The notes under the pieces are model-generated. The model was not told the DNA's origin, did not search any database, and saw only the letters and a program-made list of their open reading frames with translations. Source: Dallia pectoralis (lineage: Eukaryota; Chordata; Actinopteri; Esociformes; Umbridae). Taken from it: a DNA stretch of 64,000 nt. The stretch is from the NCBI GenBank assembly GCA_029465975.1, contig CM055754.1:124001-188000 (forward strand), in the 5' to 3' direction. Position numbers and translations under genes: made by a program. This document shows, in pieces, positions 37,801-52,800 of the stretch. Positions within the stretch are counted from its first letter, which is position 1. Each line of letters begins with the position of its first letter.

Positions 37801-40800
37801 ACTGGAATACATAACAGGTTGGACACATCACACTGGAATAAATAACAGGTTTGACACATCACATTGGAATGAATAACAGGTTGGAAATATCACACTGGAA
37901 TACATAACAGGTTGGACACATCACACTGGAATAAATAACAGGTTGGACACATCACACTGGAATAAATAACAGGTTGGACACATCACACTGGAATAAATAA
38001 CAGGTTGGACACATCACACTGGAATAAATAACAGGTTGGACACATCACACTGGAATACATAACAGGTTGGACACATCACACTGGAATAAATAACAGGTTG
38101 GACACATCACACTGGAATAAATAACAGGTTGGACACATCACACTGGAATACATAACAGGTTGGACACATCACACTGGAATACATAACAGGTTGGACACAT
38201 CACATTGGAATGAATAACAGGTTGGACACATCACATTGGAATACATAACAGGTTGGACACATCACATTGGAATACATAACAGGTTGGACACATCACACTG
38301 GAATAAATAACAGGTTGGACACATCACACTGGAATACATAACAGGTTGGACACATCACACTGGAATACATAACAGGTTGGACACATCACATTGGAATGAA
38401 TAACAGGTTGGACACATCACATTGGAATACATAACAGGTTGGACACATCACATTGGAATGAATAACAGGTTGGACACATCACACTGGAATACATAACAGG
38501 TTGGACACATCACATTGGAATACATAACAGGTTGGACACATCACACTGGAATAAATAACAGGTTGGACACATCACACTGGAATAAATAACAGGTTGGACA
38601 CATCACACTTGTGGCCTTTTTAAGTGAAGAGAAACTCAGTCAATGAGCCACTGGTTCTTCCCAAAACTGGTGCTAACATTTGGGAGCAGTACTACTCCTA
38701 CCACATACTCTACCGTATACACAGCCAAGAAGCATTAAGACAAACACTGAGTGGGGAGTCTTACATGTTATGGAAATATCATTATTATTAAATAACTTAT
38801 TAATAAATCAGTTTTAGGATTGTTCATGGTGTTGTTCTTGTGTTAGCACCCTACTTGAGTACTGAATATATATCTATTCACCTAATAGATCAGATGAAGC
38901 TACTACATAAATAAACACCAGCTTCAAACATTATCATCACTTACCAAATGATATCGCTTGGAGCAGGAGCGTAGCAAACACCCCACCTGTGAGACTGAAC
39001 AACTGTGGTGATGCTAGACTGCTGGGGTTTCCGACGGCAACCAATGTAGCTGTAGTCCTTCACAATACTGTATTGAGAAACAGAAAGCATCAATCGACAA
39101 TGGGTTCTTAACTTTATGACACTCCTGATGTGCACTGCTGGAGACTGCCGGACAAAGTTTAAAATAATATATTAAAAATGTAAATCAGAAGCCAGGGGTC
39201 ATAGTTCACTTACACAGCAGTCATCCTCTCATCCCGAAAGGTCACAAAAGCGATGCCTAGCCTCTTGAGGGAGATGCGATTTTTTTCTGCATTAAACTCA
39301 TCAGTCACTTTCTCCTCCAACTCACTGTAGTACTGCTCAGCATCCACCTGTTTAGGGTTAGGGTTATGTTAAGGTTATGGTTAGGGTTATGTTAGGGTTA
39401 AGGTTATGTCATGGTTATGTTAGGGTTATGGTCATGGTTAGGGTATGGTCATGGTTATGTTCATCAATCAATACCAGGGTTAGGGTTACTGTATTTTAAC
39501 AGATGAGACTTCCTATACCTTGTCAAATCTAATGTAGGATTTACAGCGCCATCCAGTGGTAACATTCAGTCAATGCAACCTAATCATGTTGACGGATTCA
39601 CTGTAACATTTCTGATGGAAAGTACCTGGTCAAAGCCACATATATCACAGCAAAAGATGGCAGCACAGATGTGTGTCTTAATCACGATCCTCCCATCTGT
39701 CTGGGCCTTAGATGCAAAATACAGCCGTCCTTTCATCGCCTTTCGTCTGCAACAGCACAACAACCACTTATATTTGCACAAAACCCCAAAAACACGACCA
39801 AACATTGTGGGAATTCTACAGTACCTCTCAGAGTCCAGCCTCATCAGTTTGTGTACATTGAAGCAGAAGCGGATGTCAGTAACTGTACAGCTGGGGTAGG
39901 CCTCACTGTGGGGGAAGGGGGGAACAGAGTCCAATCACCAATACACACCCTGTTTAGTTTTATCAATTAGAGTGAGTAAAAAATAAATACGATTACTGGA
40001 AGTGTTTAGTGATGAGGCCTGGGTCTGAAATGTCCCTGGGAATGCATGATATCATGAGAGTCCTGGTCACCTGACAAACACAAACACATTATACCAATTA
40101 TACAAGTTACCTAGTAATCATGACATATTTGTCAAGGCTTGAGGAGCTCTCACGCACCTTCTGGTCTTCTCTGTACTCCAGGCATGAGGAGTGATGGATC
40201 ATACAGAACACAGTGATGATAAAGTAGAGCAGAGCAAACACACTATGGAGCCACAGGAAGCGATCCCTAGGAGATTGAAGAGATTACATTTCTCATGACT
40301 GGTGAATTGCTAAAATTATTCTGGAACGCCCTCTTGAAGTTGTATGAATCATTGTCACAACGATAAATGCCAGGTCTTTGACCTACTTTGCAGGAAGATT
40401 AGCCACAGTTATTCTTCCAAAATTTTCTGGATTATCACCTATGGAAAAGATAACATGTTTTACAACTGTGTTTGGTGCTGGTGTTATAATGTTTTGTAAG
40501 GAAACAAACAGTAAAATAAATGTAACTGTGCTTTAGGTCGGATCAATAGTCTTATCTGGTTATGAGTAAAATAGATCCAGAGATTGTCTCCTTAGTTGGC
40601 AAAACCTCAGAGTCAAAACTACATTGAGACGTTCATCTCTTCTTGTCCTCATTTTTTCCAGTTGTTTCCCATTTCTATGGAAATTACTATGAAAGTGTTG
40701 GTTAGATTGGGTTAGGGTTAGGGTTAGGAACCATTAGTCTATCTAGATGTGATGGAGGAACCATTATTCTATCTAGATGTGATGGAGGAACCATTATTCT

Positions 40801-43800
40801 ATCTAGATGTGATGGAGGAACCATTATTCTATCTAGATGTGATGGAGGAACCATTATTCTATCTAGATGTCAGATAACATGTCAAATGGAGGAACCATTA
40901 TTCTATCTAGATGTCAGATAACATGTCAAATGGAGGAACCATTATTCTATCTAGATGACAGATAACATGTCAAATGGAGGAACCATTATTCTATCTAGAT
41001 GTCAGATAACATATCAAATGGAGGAACCATTATTCTATCTAGATGTCAGATAACATTTCAAATGGAGGAACCATTATTCTATCTAGATGTCAGATAACAT
41101 GTCAAATGGAGGAACCATTATTCTATCTAGATGTCAGATAACATGTCAAATGGAGGAACCATTATTCTATCTAGATGTCAGATAACATGTCAAATGGAGG
41201 AACCATTATTCTATCTAGATGTCAGATAACATATCAAATGGAGGAACCATTATTCTATCTAGATGTCAGATAACATGTCAAATGGAGGAACCATTATTCT
41301 ATCTAGATTTCAGATAACATGTCAAATGGAGGAACCATTATTCTATCTAGATGTCAGATAAAATGTCAAATGGAGGAACCATTATTCTATCTAGATGTGA
41401 TGGAGGAACCATTATTCTATCTAGATGTGATGGAGGAACCATTAGTCTATCTAGATGTGATGGAGGAACCATTATTCTATCTAGATGTGATGGAGGAACC
41501 ATTATTCTATCTAGATGTCAGATAACATGTCAAATGGAGGAACCATTATTCTATCTAGATGTCAGATAACATATCAAATGGAGGAACCATTATTCTATCT
41601 AGATGTCAGATAACATGTCAAATGGAGGAACCATTATTCTATCTAGATGTCAGATAACATGTCAAATGGAGGAACCATTATTCTATCTAGATGTCAGATA
41701 ACATGTCAAATGGAGGAACCATTATTCTATCTAGATGTCAGATAACATGTCAAATGGAGGAACCATTATTCTATCTAGATGTCAGATAACATGTCAAATG
41801 GAGGAACCATTATTCTATCTAGATGTCAGATAACATGTCAAATGGAGGAACCATTATTCTATCTAGATGTCAGATAACATGTCAAATGGAGGAACCATTA
41901 TTCTATCTAGATGTCAGATAACATATCAAATGGAGGAACCATTATTCTATCTAGATGTCAGATAACATGTCAAATGGAGGAACCATTATTCTATCTAGAT
42001 TTCAGATAACATGTCAAATGGAGGAACCATTATTCTATCTAGATGTCAGATAACATATCAAATGGAGGAACCATTATTCTATCTAGATGTCAGATAACAT
42101 ATCAAATGGAGGAACCATTATTCTATCTAGATGTCAGATAACATGTCAAATGGAGGAACCATTATTCTATCTAGATGTCAGATAACATGTCAAATGGAGG
42201 AACCATTATTCTATCTATATGTGATGGAGGAACCATTATTCTATCTAGATGTGATGGAGGAACCATTAGTCTATCTAGATGTGATGGAGGAACCATTATT
42301 CTATCTAGATGTGATGGAGGAACCATTATTCTATCTAGATGTCAGATAACATGTCAAATGGAGGAACCATTATTCTATCTAGATGTCAGATAACATGTCA
42401 AATGGAGGAACCATTATTCTATCTAGATGTCAGATAACATGTCAAATGGAGGAACCATTATTCTATCTAGATGTCAGATAACATATCAAATGGAGGAACC
42501 ATTATTCTATCTAGATGTCAGATAACATTTCAAATGGAGGAACCATTATTCTATCTAGATGTCAGATAACATGTCAAATGGAGGAACCATTATTCTATCT
42601 AGATGTCAGATAACATGTCAAATGGAGGAACCATTATTCTATCTAGATGTCAGATAACATGTCAAATGGAGGAACCATTATTCTATCTAGATGTCAGATA
42701 ACATGTCAAATGGAGGAACCATTATTCTAGAACTCCCATCTAGTCAGCTTTAAATTTCATATAGCAGCTTATTTAACACTTAAGCCTGTTAATCCTGTGC
42801 TAATCATCAGTTGTATTTTCTATACCAGAATAAAAACCTCTTACACAATCGTGTATGTATTGAGAAAAGCGTTCTATTCATACTCTTTTGCTTGGTGAGT
42901 TAAACACCACAAATGTAACTCAATTGAATAGAAAGTGAAATAGCAGACGGGGTGTGTTTGTATCTGTGGTGTGTGGTACTGTGTGTGGTACTATGTGAGT
43001 CTCCACAGCCTACATTTAAGACATCCTTGGCAAGACTTTGTCCATATGTGTTTATTATAACAGTGATGTATGTGCGCAAGTGTGTAAACCTGACCGTGTG
43101 TGTGTGTGTGTGTGTGTGTGTTCATGTGTCTATGTGTTTGTCTAAGCATGTGTGGCCTGGTTGGTCCCAGTGAGCTTCCCCTCAAACTGTCTGGGTATAT
43201 AGGACTTCCCTGGGCCTCCCAACACGGGCCAATACCTCCCTCTAAATTACCTAGGAGGTTCCCGGAAAAGTTGACAGGCAGGATAACGGCCAAAGACAGC
43301 AGGCAGACCACAGTCATGAGCAGGATGATGTGGCGCTGGAAGGACAAGTAGGTGGTCGCATCCACACCACACTTACTTCTGATCTCCTCATCCCTGACAC
43401 AAGGAGAAAAGAAATCACACAGAGAGGGACACAAGGAGAAAGGAGATCACACAGAGAGGGACACAAGGAGAAAGGAGATCACACAGAGAGGGACACAAGG
43501 AGAAAGGAGATCACACAGAGAGGGACACAAGGAGAAAGGAGAACTCAGATGGGGACTCTGTCTTAAGAGTCTTAAGTGTTGTTGTGTAGCGAAGACGAGA
43601 CAGGCGACGCAGGGCGACACATATTCTGCCTCTGCAGTTTGTCACTGTATTATCTGCCTCTGCAGTTTGTCACTGTATTATCTGCCTCTGCAGTTTGTCA
43701 CTGTATTATCTGCCTCTGCAGTTTGTCACTGTATTATCTGCCTCTGCAGTTTGTCACTGTATTATCTGCCTCTGCAGTTTGTCACTGTATTATCTGCCTC

Positions 43801-46800
43801 TGCAGTTTGTCACTGTATTATCTGCCTCTGCAGTTTGTCACTGTATTAGTTTGTCACTCTGCAGTTTGTCACTGTATTATCTGCCTCTGCAGTTTGTCAC
43901 TGCCTAGTTTGTCATCTGCCTCTGCAGTTTGTCACTGTATTATCTGCCTCTGCAGTTTGTCACTGTATTATCTGCCTCTGCAGTTTGTCACTGTATTATC
44001 TGCCTCTGCAGTTTGTCACTGTATTATCTGCCTCTGCAGTTTGTCACTGTATTATCTTTGCCTCTGCAGTTTGTCACTGTATTATCTGCCTCTGCAGTTT
44101 GTCACTGTATTATCTGCCTCTGCAGTTTGTCACTGTATTATCTGCCTCTGCAGTTTGTCACTGTATTATCTGCCTCTGCAGTTTGTCACTGTATTATCTG
44201 CCTCTGCAGTTTGTCACTGTATTATCTGCCTCTGCAGTTTGTCACTGTATTATCTGCCTCTGCAGTTTGTCACTGTATTATCTGCCTCTGCAGTTTGTCA
44301 CTGTTTATCTGTCAGTTTGTCACTGTATTATCTGCCTCTGCAGTTTGTCACTGTATTATCTGCCTCTGCAGTTTGTCACTGTATTATCTGCCTCTGCAGT
44401 TTGTCACTGTATTATCTGCCTCTGCAGTTTGTCACTGTATTATCTGCCTCTGCAGTTTGTCACTGTATTATCTGCCTCTGCAGTTTGTCACTGTATTATC
44501 TGCCTCTGCAGTTTGTCACTGTATTATCTGCCTCTGCAGTTTGTCACTGTATTATCTGCCTCTGCAGTTTGTCACTGTCTGCAGTTTGTCACTGTATTAT
44601 CTGCCTCTGCAGTTTGTCACTGTATTATCTGCCTCTGCAGTTTGTCACTGTATTATCTGCCTCTGCAGTTTGTCACTGTATTATCTGCCTCTGCAGTTTG
44701 TCACTGTATTATCTGCCTCTGCAGTTTGTCACTGTATTGCCTCTGCAGTTTGTCACTGTATTATCTGCCTCTGCAGTTTGTCACTGCTGCTCTGCAGTTT
44801 GTCACTGTATTATCTGCCTCTGCAGTTTGTCACTGTTTGTCATTTATCTGCCTCTGCAGTTTGTCACTGCTGCCTCTGCAGTTTGTCACTGTATTATCTG
44901 CCTCTGCAGTTTGTCACTGTATTATCTGCCTCTGCAGTTTGTCACTGTATTATCTGCCTCTGCAGTTTGTCACTGTATTATCTGCCTCTGCAGTTTGTCA
45001 CTGTATTATCTGCCTCTGCAGTTTGTCACTGTATTATCTGCCTCTGCAGTTTGTCACTGTATTATCTGCCTCTGCAGTTTGTCACTGTATTATCTGCCTC
45101 TGCAGTTTGTCACTCTGCAGTTTGTCACTGTATTATCTGCCTCTGCAGTTTGTCACTGTATTATCTGCCTCTGCAGTTTGTCACTGTATTATCTGCCTCT
45201 GCAGTTTGTCACTGTATTATCTGCCTCTGCAGTTTGTCACTGTATTATCTGCCTCTGCAGTTTGTCACTGTATTATCTGCCTCTGCAGTTTGTCACTGTA
45301 TTATCTGCCTCTGCAGTTTGTCACTGTATTATCTGCCTAGTTTGTCACTGTATCTGCCTCTGCAGTTTGTCACTGTATTATCTGCCTCTGCAGTTTGTCA
45401 CTGTTATCTGCCTCTGCAGTTTGTCACTGTATTATCTGCCTCTGCAGTTTGTCACTGTATTATCTGCCTCTGCAGTTTGTCACTGTATTATCTGCCTCTG
45501 CAGTTTGTCACTGTTTGTCATCTGCCTCTGCAGTTTGTCACTGTATTATCTGCCTCTGCAGTTTGTCACTGTATTATCTGCCTCTGCAGTTTGTCACTGT
45601 ATTATCTGCCTCTGCAGTTTGTCACTGTATTATCTGCCTCTGCAGTTTGTCACTGTATTATCTGCCTCTGCAGTTTGTCACTGTATTATCTGCCTCTGCA
45701 GTTTGTCACTGTATTATCTGCCTCTGCAGTTTGTCACTGTATTATCTGCCTCTGCAGTTTGTCACTGTATTATCTGCCTCTGCAGTTTGTCACTGTATTA
45801 TCTGCCTCTGCAGTTTGTCACTGTATTATCTGCCTCTGCAGTTTGTCACTGTATTATCTGCCTCTGCAGTTTGTCACTGTATTATCTGCCTCTGCAGTTT
45901 GTCACTGTATTATCTGCCTCTGCAGTTTGTCACTGTATTATCTGCCTCTGCAGTTTGTCACTGTATTATCTGCCTCTGCAGTTTGTCACTGTATTATCTG
46001 CCTCTGCAGTTTGTCACTGTATTATCTGCCTCTGCAGTTTGTCACTGTATTATCACTGTATTATCTGCCTCTGCAGTTTGTCACTGTATTATCTGCCTCT
46101 GCAGTTTGTCACTGTATTATCTGCCTCTGCAGTTTGTCACTGTATTATCTGCCTCTGCAGTTTGTCACTGTATTATCTGCCTCTGCAGTTTGTCACTGTA
46201 TTATCTGCCTCTGCAGTTTGTCACTGTATTATCTGCCTCTGCAGTTTGTCACTGTATTATCTGCCTCTGCAGTTTGTCACTGTATTATCTGCCTCTGCAG
46301 TTTGTCACTGTATTATCTGCCTCTGCAGTTTGTCACTGTATCATCCCTCCAGTCTTGCCAACCTGTGCTAAGGAGAGCCCAAGCAGGACTGGTTATAAAA
46401 CCTGGTTATAAAAAAAATAAAAAAGTGGTGCCTGCTGGTCCCACAGCAGTCAGAAAGCAGGCAGTCAGGCCACACAGAGCTCCCAGGGTTGGTTACAGAG
46501 ACCCAAGGGAGGAGGTTCTAGGCAAATGCAAAAGGTGCCAATTATCCATAGGGGTGCCAATCATCCATAGGGGTGCCAATTATCCATAGGGGTGCCAATC
46601 ATCCATAGGGGTGCCAATCATCCATAGGAGTGCCAATCAACCATAGGGGTGCCAATCATCCATAGGGGTGCCAATCAACCATAGGGGTGCCAATCATCCA
46701 TAGGGGTGCCAATCATCCATAGGGGTGCCAATCATCCATAGGGGTGCCAATCAACCCTAACCCAGACACTATTGTTTAACCCTAGCCCAGACACTACTGT

Positions 46801-49800
46801 TTAACCCTAACCCAGACACTACTGTTTAACCCTAACCCAGACACTACTGTTTAACCCTAACCCAGACACTACTGTTTAACCCTAACCCAGCCACTACTGT
46901 TTAACCCTAACCCAGACACTACTGTTTAACCCTAACCCAGACACTACTGTTTAACCCTAGCCCAGACACTACTGTTTAACCCTAGCCCAGACACTACTGT
47001 TTAACCCTAACCCAGACACTACTGTTTAACCCTAACCCAGACACTACTGTTTAACCCTAACCCAGACACTACTGTTTAACCCTAGCCCAGACACTACTGT
47101 TTAACCCTAACCCAGACACTACTGTTTAACCCAAACCCAGACACTACTGTTTAACCCTAGCCCAGACACTACTGTTTAACCCTAACCCAGACACTACTGT
47201 TTAACCCTAGCCCAGACACTACTGTTTAACCCTAACCCTAACCCAGACACTACTGTTTAACCCTAACCCAGACACTACTGTTTAACCCTAGCCCAGACAC
47301 TACTGTTTAACCCTAACCCTAACCCAGACACTACTGTTTAACCCTAACCCTAACCCAGACACTACTGTTTAACCCTAACCCAGACACTACTGTTTAACCC
47401 TAGCCCAGACACTACTGTTTAACCCTAACCCTAACCCAGACACTACTGTTTAACCCTAACCCTAACCCAGACACTACTGTTTAACCCTAACCCAGACACT
47501 ACTGTTTTACTGTTGAATAACATTCACATAACACCAGTTTGCATTTTGGGACAACATCACTGAAAAGAAATGCAATTTAAAAAAGCCAACATTGACAATG
47601 TGCTTGAGTTTAAAGTGTCTGCCTTTTTACACTTACTTCATATGGTAAAGAGATGTAAGCCAAGAACAGAAGCCCTGGAAAGGAGAGACAAAACATTCAG
47701 TGGACAGCTAATTAAACACAACAAATGACATACATTTGCTGTAAGCAGTTCACATCTGCCCAGCCCATTAAACAAATGTACTAACCCTAACCCCATTCGC
47801 ATGACATTAAGGCCCACGCGTCCAGAGAATCATACAGTTCTAAGGTCAAGTCTGAAGCATAAACAAATGTACTGCTGCCAAACTCTGGGAGATGACCTCA
47901 TGGGATAACTCATGTTTGACTGGTTCCTACTCCATCATAAACATAGCGTGTCACATCCGTGGTTCACATCTATGGTTCATGTCTAGGGTTGCCAACTGTC
48001 CCGAATTAGACGGGACGTCCCGAATTTTGAGCCTAATTAATTTGTCCCGCACGGGACCTCACTTGTCCCGTTTTTTGACGACTACGCTGATCTAACCACT
48101 GATTCAACATCAGCAGTGCTGAATCTGATCATGACGACACTTGAGATTGAGAATGATCACTGACAGGGCGACACCTCACACCTGACCTATCATCATCATC
48201 CAATCACATATCACACAGCCAGCCCCCCTCTCACGCGCATCAGTATACGTTAAGTAAATGCGCCCTTCGCCACTCCCGAAAACCGCCACAGGCCAATCGT
48301 GGTTTAGCAACCGTAACTAGGCACAGGAGGTCTGTCAATCTTTCGAGCAAGGGAAACATGCCAACGCGTTGTGCTTATGGATTGTGTAAATCTGATACCT
48401 GATATCCTAAAAGTTTGGAGGGGGAGGTGGAATTTTTTACTTTCCCAAAACCTAAAACCCAAGGGGAGAAATGCCGGCCGTGGACGGAGGCTCACTGACA
48501 TACTTTAAAATACTTAGGAGTACCCCAATCCAATCGCGGCTCTCCCGGTATTAGGTCTAAGGACCGAACATCAGGGGGCTTGCCGGAGATCTCCAAGGAA
48601 AAGGTTGGTATGCGAACTTAATCAGTTCATTAACAGTAGTCATGTGCTCACTATAGGTACACTTTATTTGGGCAACGAGATGCATTACAGAACACACATG
48701 CTCTCATGCTTTATACTTTATATTGGTCTCCGCATACGTAAGCAGTAAGTAGCCTGGCGCGCTAAAATATAAGCGGTAGAATGTTAGCATTGTAAAGTGG
48801 TCAAGCAAGTTATATAAATTATATAAGATTATATAAATTATATAAGATTATATAAACTGACCATGTTGTGCATGAACATAGCTGTTCCTCAATTTGTGTG
48901 TTTCCCACTTGAATGGTTAGCGTATGAGGCAGCTGCTGCTTGCGCTGGGACCTAGGCTTTAGCTTCAATTTTAAAGACCTTATTCTCTAATCGGTTGCAT
49001 ATTATGTCTTGGATATATCCCTAGAATGCATACTGCAGCCCCTTTTGTCTTGCCCTTTCAGATATTTCACCTGTTCGCCAAAAATGACTAATATGTGCAT
49101 ACATATTGCAAAAGACGTGCCAGGCTCGAAAGCTTGACAGGCGTAGCAACAGTAACTAAGGAGGGCGTGGCTAAGCGAAGGGTCAATTCCACACACACAC
49201 ATAAAGAACGTTGTTCAGTCTATAATCGATTTGGCATGTGGATAAAACAGCAAATATGTTTAATACTGCAAAAAAGAAAAGACTGTGCAGCTACAATAAA
49301 AATTGTGAAGAAAAAAATACATGGATTAAGCCCGTCAGCAGTGACGCAACAAAAGCCTTCTGTACTTTATGTCGCAGGGAATTTTCAGTTGCCCATGGAG
49401 GTGAGAATGACTTGAATAAACATGCTTCCGCAGAAATGCACAAGAAGGCCACATTAGCTAAAGGTGCAAGCAATATCTGTGGATTCTTCGGGGTAATTAC
49501 TGTGGAAACTGACAAAATAGCGGCAAGCGAAGCCTAAAAATCATAAACTGTAAGCTAATTTCGCTCAAAACCAGCCTCATTTCATAGTGACAAAGTTGGC
49601 AACCCTATTCACGTCCCCTACACAAAGCATCTATTTCCCTACACTAAACATATATTTCCCTACACTTAGCATCTATTCCTCTACACTTAGCATCTATTCC
49701 TCTACACTTAGCATCTATTCCTCTTCACTTAGCATCTATTCCTCTACACTTAGCATCTATTCCTCTACACTTAGCATCTATTCCTCTACACTTAGCATCT

Positions 49801-52800
49801 ATTCCTCTACACTTAGCATCTATTCCTCTACACTTAGCATCTATTCCTCTACACTTAGCATCTATTCCTCTACACTTAGCTTATTGTAGGTTCTTAGTAA
49901 GAGTACTCACCAGGTCCTTGGTCTCTGTGTCTGAGGGACTGGACTCAGAAGGGGACTTCTCCTTCTCACTTTGCTCTCCGTAGAATAGAGATGTAAGGCT
50001 GAAAAAAGAAACTAATCAGGATTATAATATTGAAAGTGCTACAGAATAGGAAGAAAATAAGTGTATCTCGTAAATTACATCATAAAATGGATAAGGTAAC
50101 ATGTCCGTGCAATATGACGCTACCACCATATAACGCTACCCCCATATGATGCTACCACCACATTATGACGCAACCACCATATGACGCAACCACCATATGA
50201 CGCCACCACCATATGACACCACCACCATATGACGCCATCACCATATGACGCTACCAACATATGACGCTACCACCATATGACGCTACCACCACATTATAAC
50301 GCAACCACCATATGACGCCACCACCATATGACGCCACCACCATATGACGCCACCACCATATGACGCTACCAACATATGACGCTACCACCATATGATGCTA
50401 CCACCACATTATAACGCAACCATCATATGACGCCACCACCATATGACGCCACCACCATATGACGCCACCACCATATGACGCTACCAACATATGACGCTAC
50501 CACCATATGACGCTACCACCATATGACGCTACCACCACGTGACGCCACCACCATATGATGCTACCACCACATTATAACTTAACCACGATTTGACGCCACC
50601 ACCATATGACGCCACCACAGTATGACGCTACCACCGTATGACGCCACCACAGTATGACGCCACCACCATATGACGCCACCACCATATGATGCCACCACGG
50701 TATGACGCTACCACCGTATGACGCTACCACCGTATGACGCTACCACTGTATGATGCCACCACCATATGATGCTACCACCATATGACGCTACCACCACATG
50801 ACATTAGATAGATAAAACATGTTAGATAGATAAACCATGTTGGATAGATAAACCATGTTAGATTGATAAAACATGTTGAATAGATAAAACATGTTGAATA
50901 GATAAAACATGTTAGATAGATAAAACATGTTAGATAGATAAACCATGTTAGATAGATAAACCATGTTAGATAGATAAACCATGTTGGATAGATAAAACAT
51001 GTTAGATAGATAAAACATGTTAGATAGATAAAACATGTTAGATAGATAAAACATGTTAGATAGATAAAACATGTTAGATAGATAAAACATGTTGAATAGA
51101 TAAAACATGTTGAATAGATAAAACATGTTGAATAGATAAAACATGTTAGATAGATAAACCATGTTGAATAGATAAAACATGTTGAATAGATAAACCATGT
51201 TAGATTGATAAAACATGTTAGATATATAAAACATGTTGAATAGATAAACCATGTTAGATAGATAAAACATGTTAGATATATAAAACATGTTAGATAGATA
51301 AACCATGTTAGATAGATAAAACATGTTAGATAGATAAACCATATTAGATAGATAAACCATGTTAGATATATAAAACATGTTAGATAGATAAAACATGTTG
51401 AATAGATAAAACATGTTGAATAGATAAACCATGTTAGATTGATAAAACATGTTAGATAGATAAAACATGTTGAATAGATAAAACATGTTAGATAGATAAA
51501 ACATGTTAGATATATAAAACATGTTAGATATATAAAACATGTTAGATAGATAAACTATGTTAGATATATAAAACATGTTGAATAGGCCAAACATGCAGGC
51601 TGCTGTAATATCTCTATTCATCCTAAGAGGATATGGGTTAGGGTTCCAGGGTTAGGGTTCCAGGGTTAGGGTTCCAGAGTTAGGGTTCCAGGGTTAGGGT
51701 TCCAGGGTTAGGGTAAGGGTTCCAGCACATTGAACCTCCCCTTTATTTCAGATCCTATCAATTATTTGGAGGTAAAAATTTTCCCAATGTTCCTCTCATG
51801 GCCACATTGCTGACAGCTCTACACTGTGATAATTCAAGCGACATTATTGAATAAAACGATGGATGCCGCTCGACCGAACACACAGATGGCACTGCACTAG
51901 GGCCTGTTTTATAAATGCCTAGTGGATATCACGGTATTAACATAAAACAGAGATGTTCATAGATTGAGAGTGTGTAAAAATTTATTGAACACTAATTAAG
52001 CACCATTATTGTTTGGGCCACACAGAAAAAAAGTAGCTAAAGAATAAAATTAGTATTAAGCAGTACCGTGTCTTCTCAGGAGGGAGAGCTAAAGTCAAAG
52101 AGCAGAATGTCAAGTGATAATGAATAAAGCTTTTGATACGCATTTCTCCATCTTGAGTGTGTTGAGCCTTGATACTAATCCATTGTCAGTATCAGTTTAC
52201 GCGAGGGAAAATACTTCACTGTACCTGTCATTTTCCATCAACAGAGCCAGGCGACCATAGTCCCATGAAGCCTTTCTCAAACAGGAAAATATTAACAGAA
52301 GAAACTGCAATACAAACAATAAATGATTACAAATACAGATATCTTAATACCAAACCGAAACACACACACACACACACAAACACAATTTAGAACTTAAAAC
52401 TACAAATAGAATTACATCAACAAAGAGATTAAAAAGGAAAAGTGATAGACAGCAGTACAGTCTATTCTGCTGGGCAGAGCAGTACAGTCTATTATGCTGG
52501 GCAGAGCAGTACAGTCTATTATGCTGGGCAGAGCAGTACAGTCTATTATGCTGGGCAGAGCAGTACAGTCTATTACAGTCTATTACGCTGGGCAGAGCAG
52601 TACAGTCTATTCTGCTGGGCAGAGCAGTACAGTCTATTCTGCTGGGCAGAGCAGTACAGTCTATTATGCTGGGCAGAGCAGTACAGTCTATTACAGTCTA
52701 TTACGCTGGGCAGAGCAGTACAGTCTATTCTGCTGGGCAGAGCAGTACAGTCTATTATGCTGGGCAGAGCAGTACAGTCTATTCTGCTGGGCAGAGCAGT

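Larger units (their letters stand above)
47976..49615 (+). mobile_element. non-autonomous hAT transposon
   Basis: 1,624-bp element (47984-49607) with perfect 13-bp inverted ends tagggttgccaac, flanked by an 8-bp target duplication with one mismatch (ttcatgtc 47976-47983, ttcacgtc 49608-49615). The 8-bp duplication and the TAGGGTTGCCA ends are hAT hallmarks. The interior holds remnants of a THAP-like and a BED-like zinc-finger segment but no catalytic transposase core, so it is an internally deleted copy. It lies in tmem63c intron 3, antisense to the gene. Confidence 0.9.

Noticed and set aside
43576..46589. Overlapping + strand open frames of 931, 886 and 451 codons
   Set aside because: All are readings of the 28-bp tandem unit, which has no stop in any + strand frame. 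Protein is a pure repeat, no conserved sequence, and it lies antisense in tmem63c intron 4.
50788..51621. 277-codon minus-strand frame of hydrophobic YLSNMF repeats
   Set aside because: By-product of an 18-bp (six-codon) minisatellite; not a membrane protein gene.
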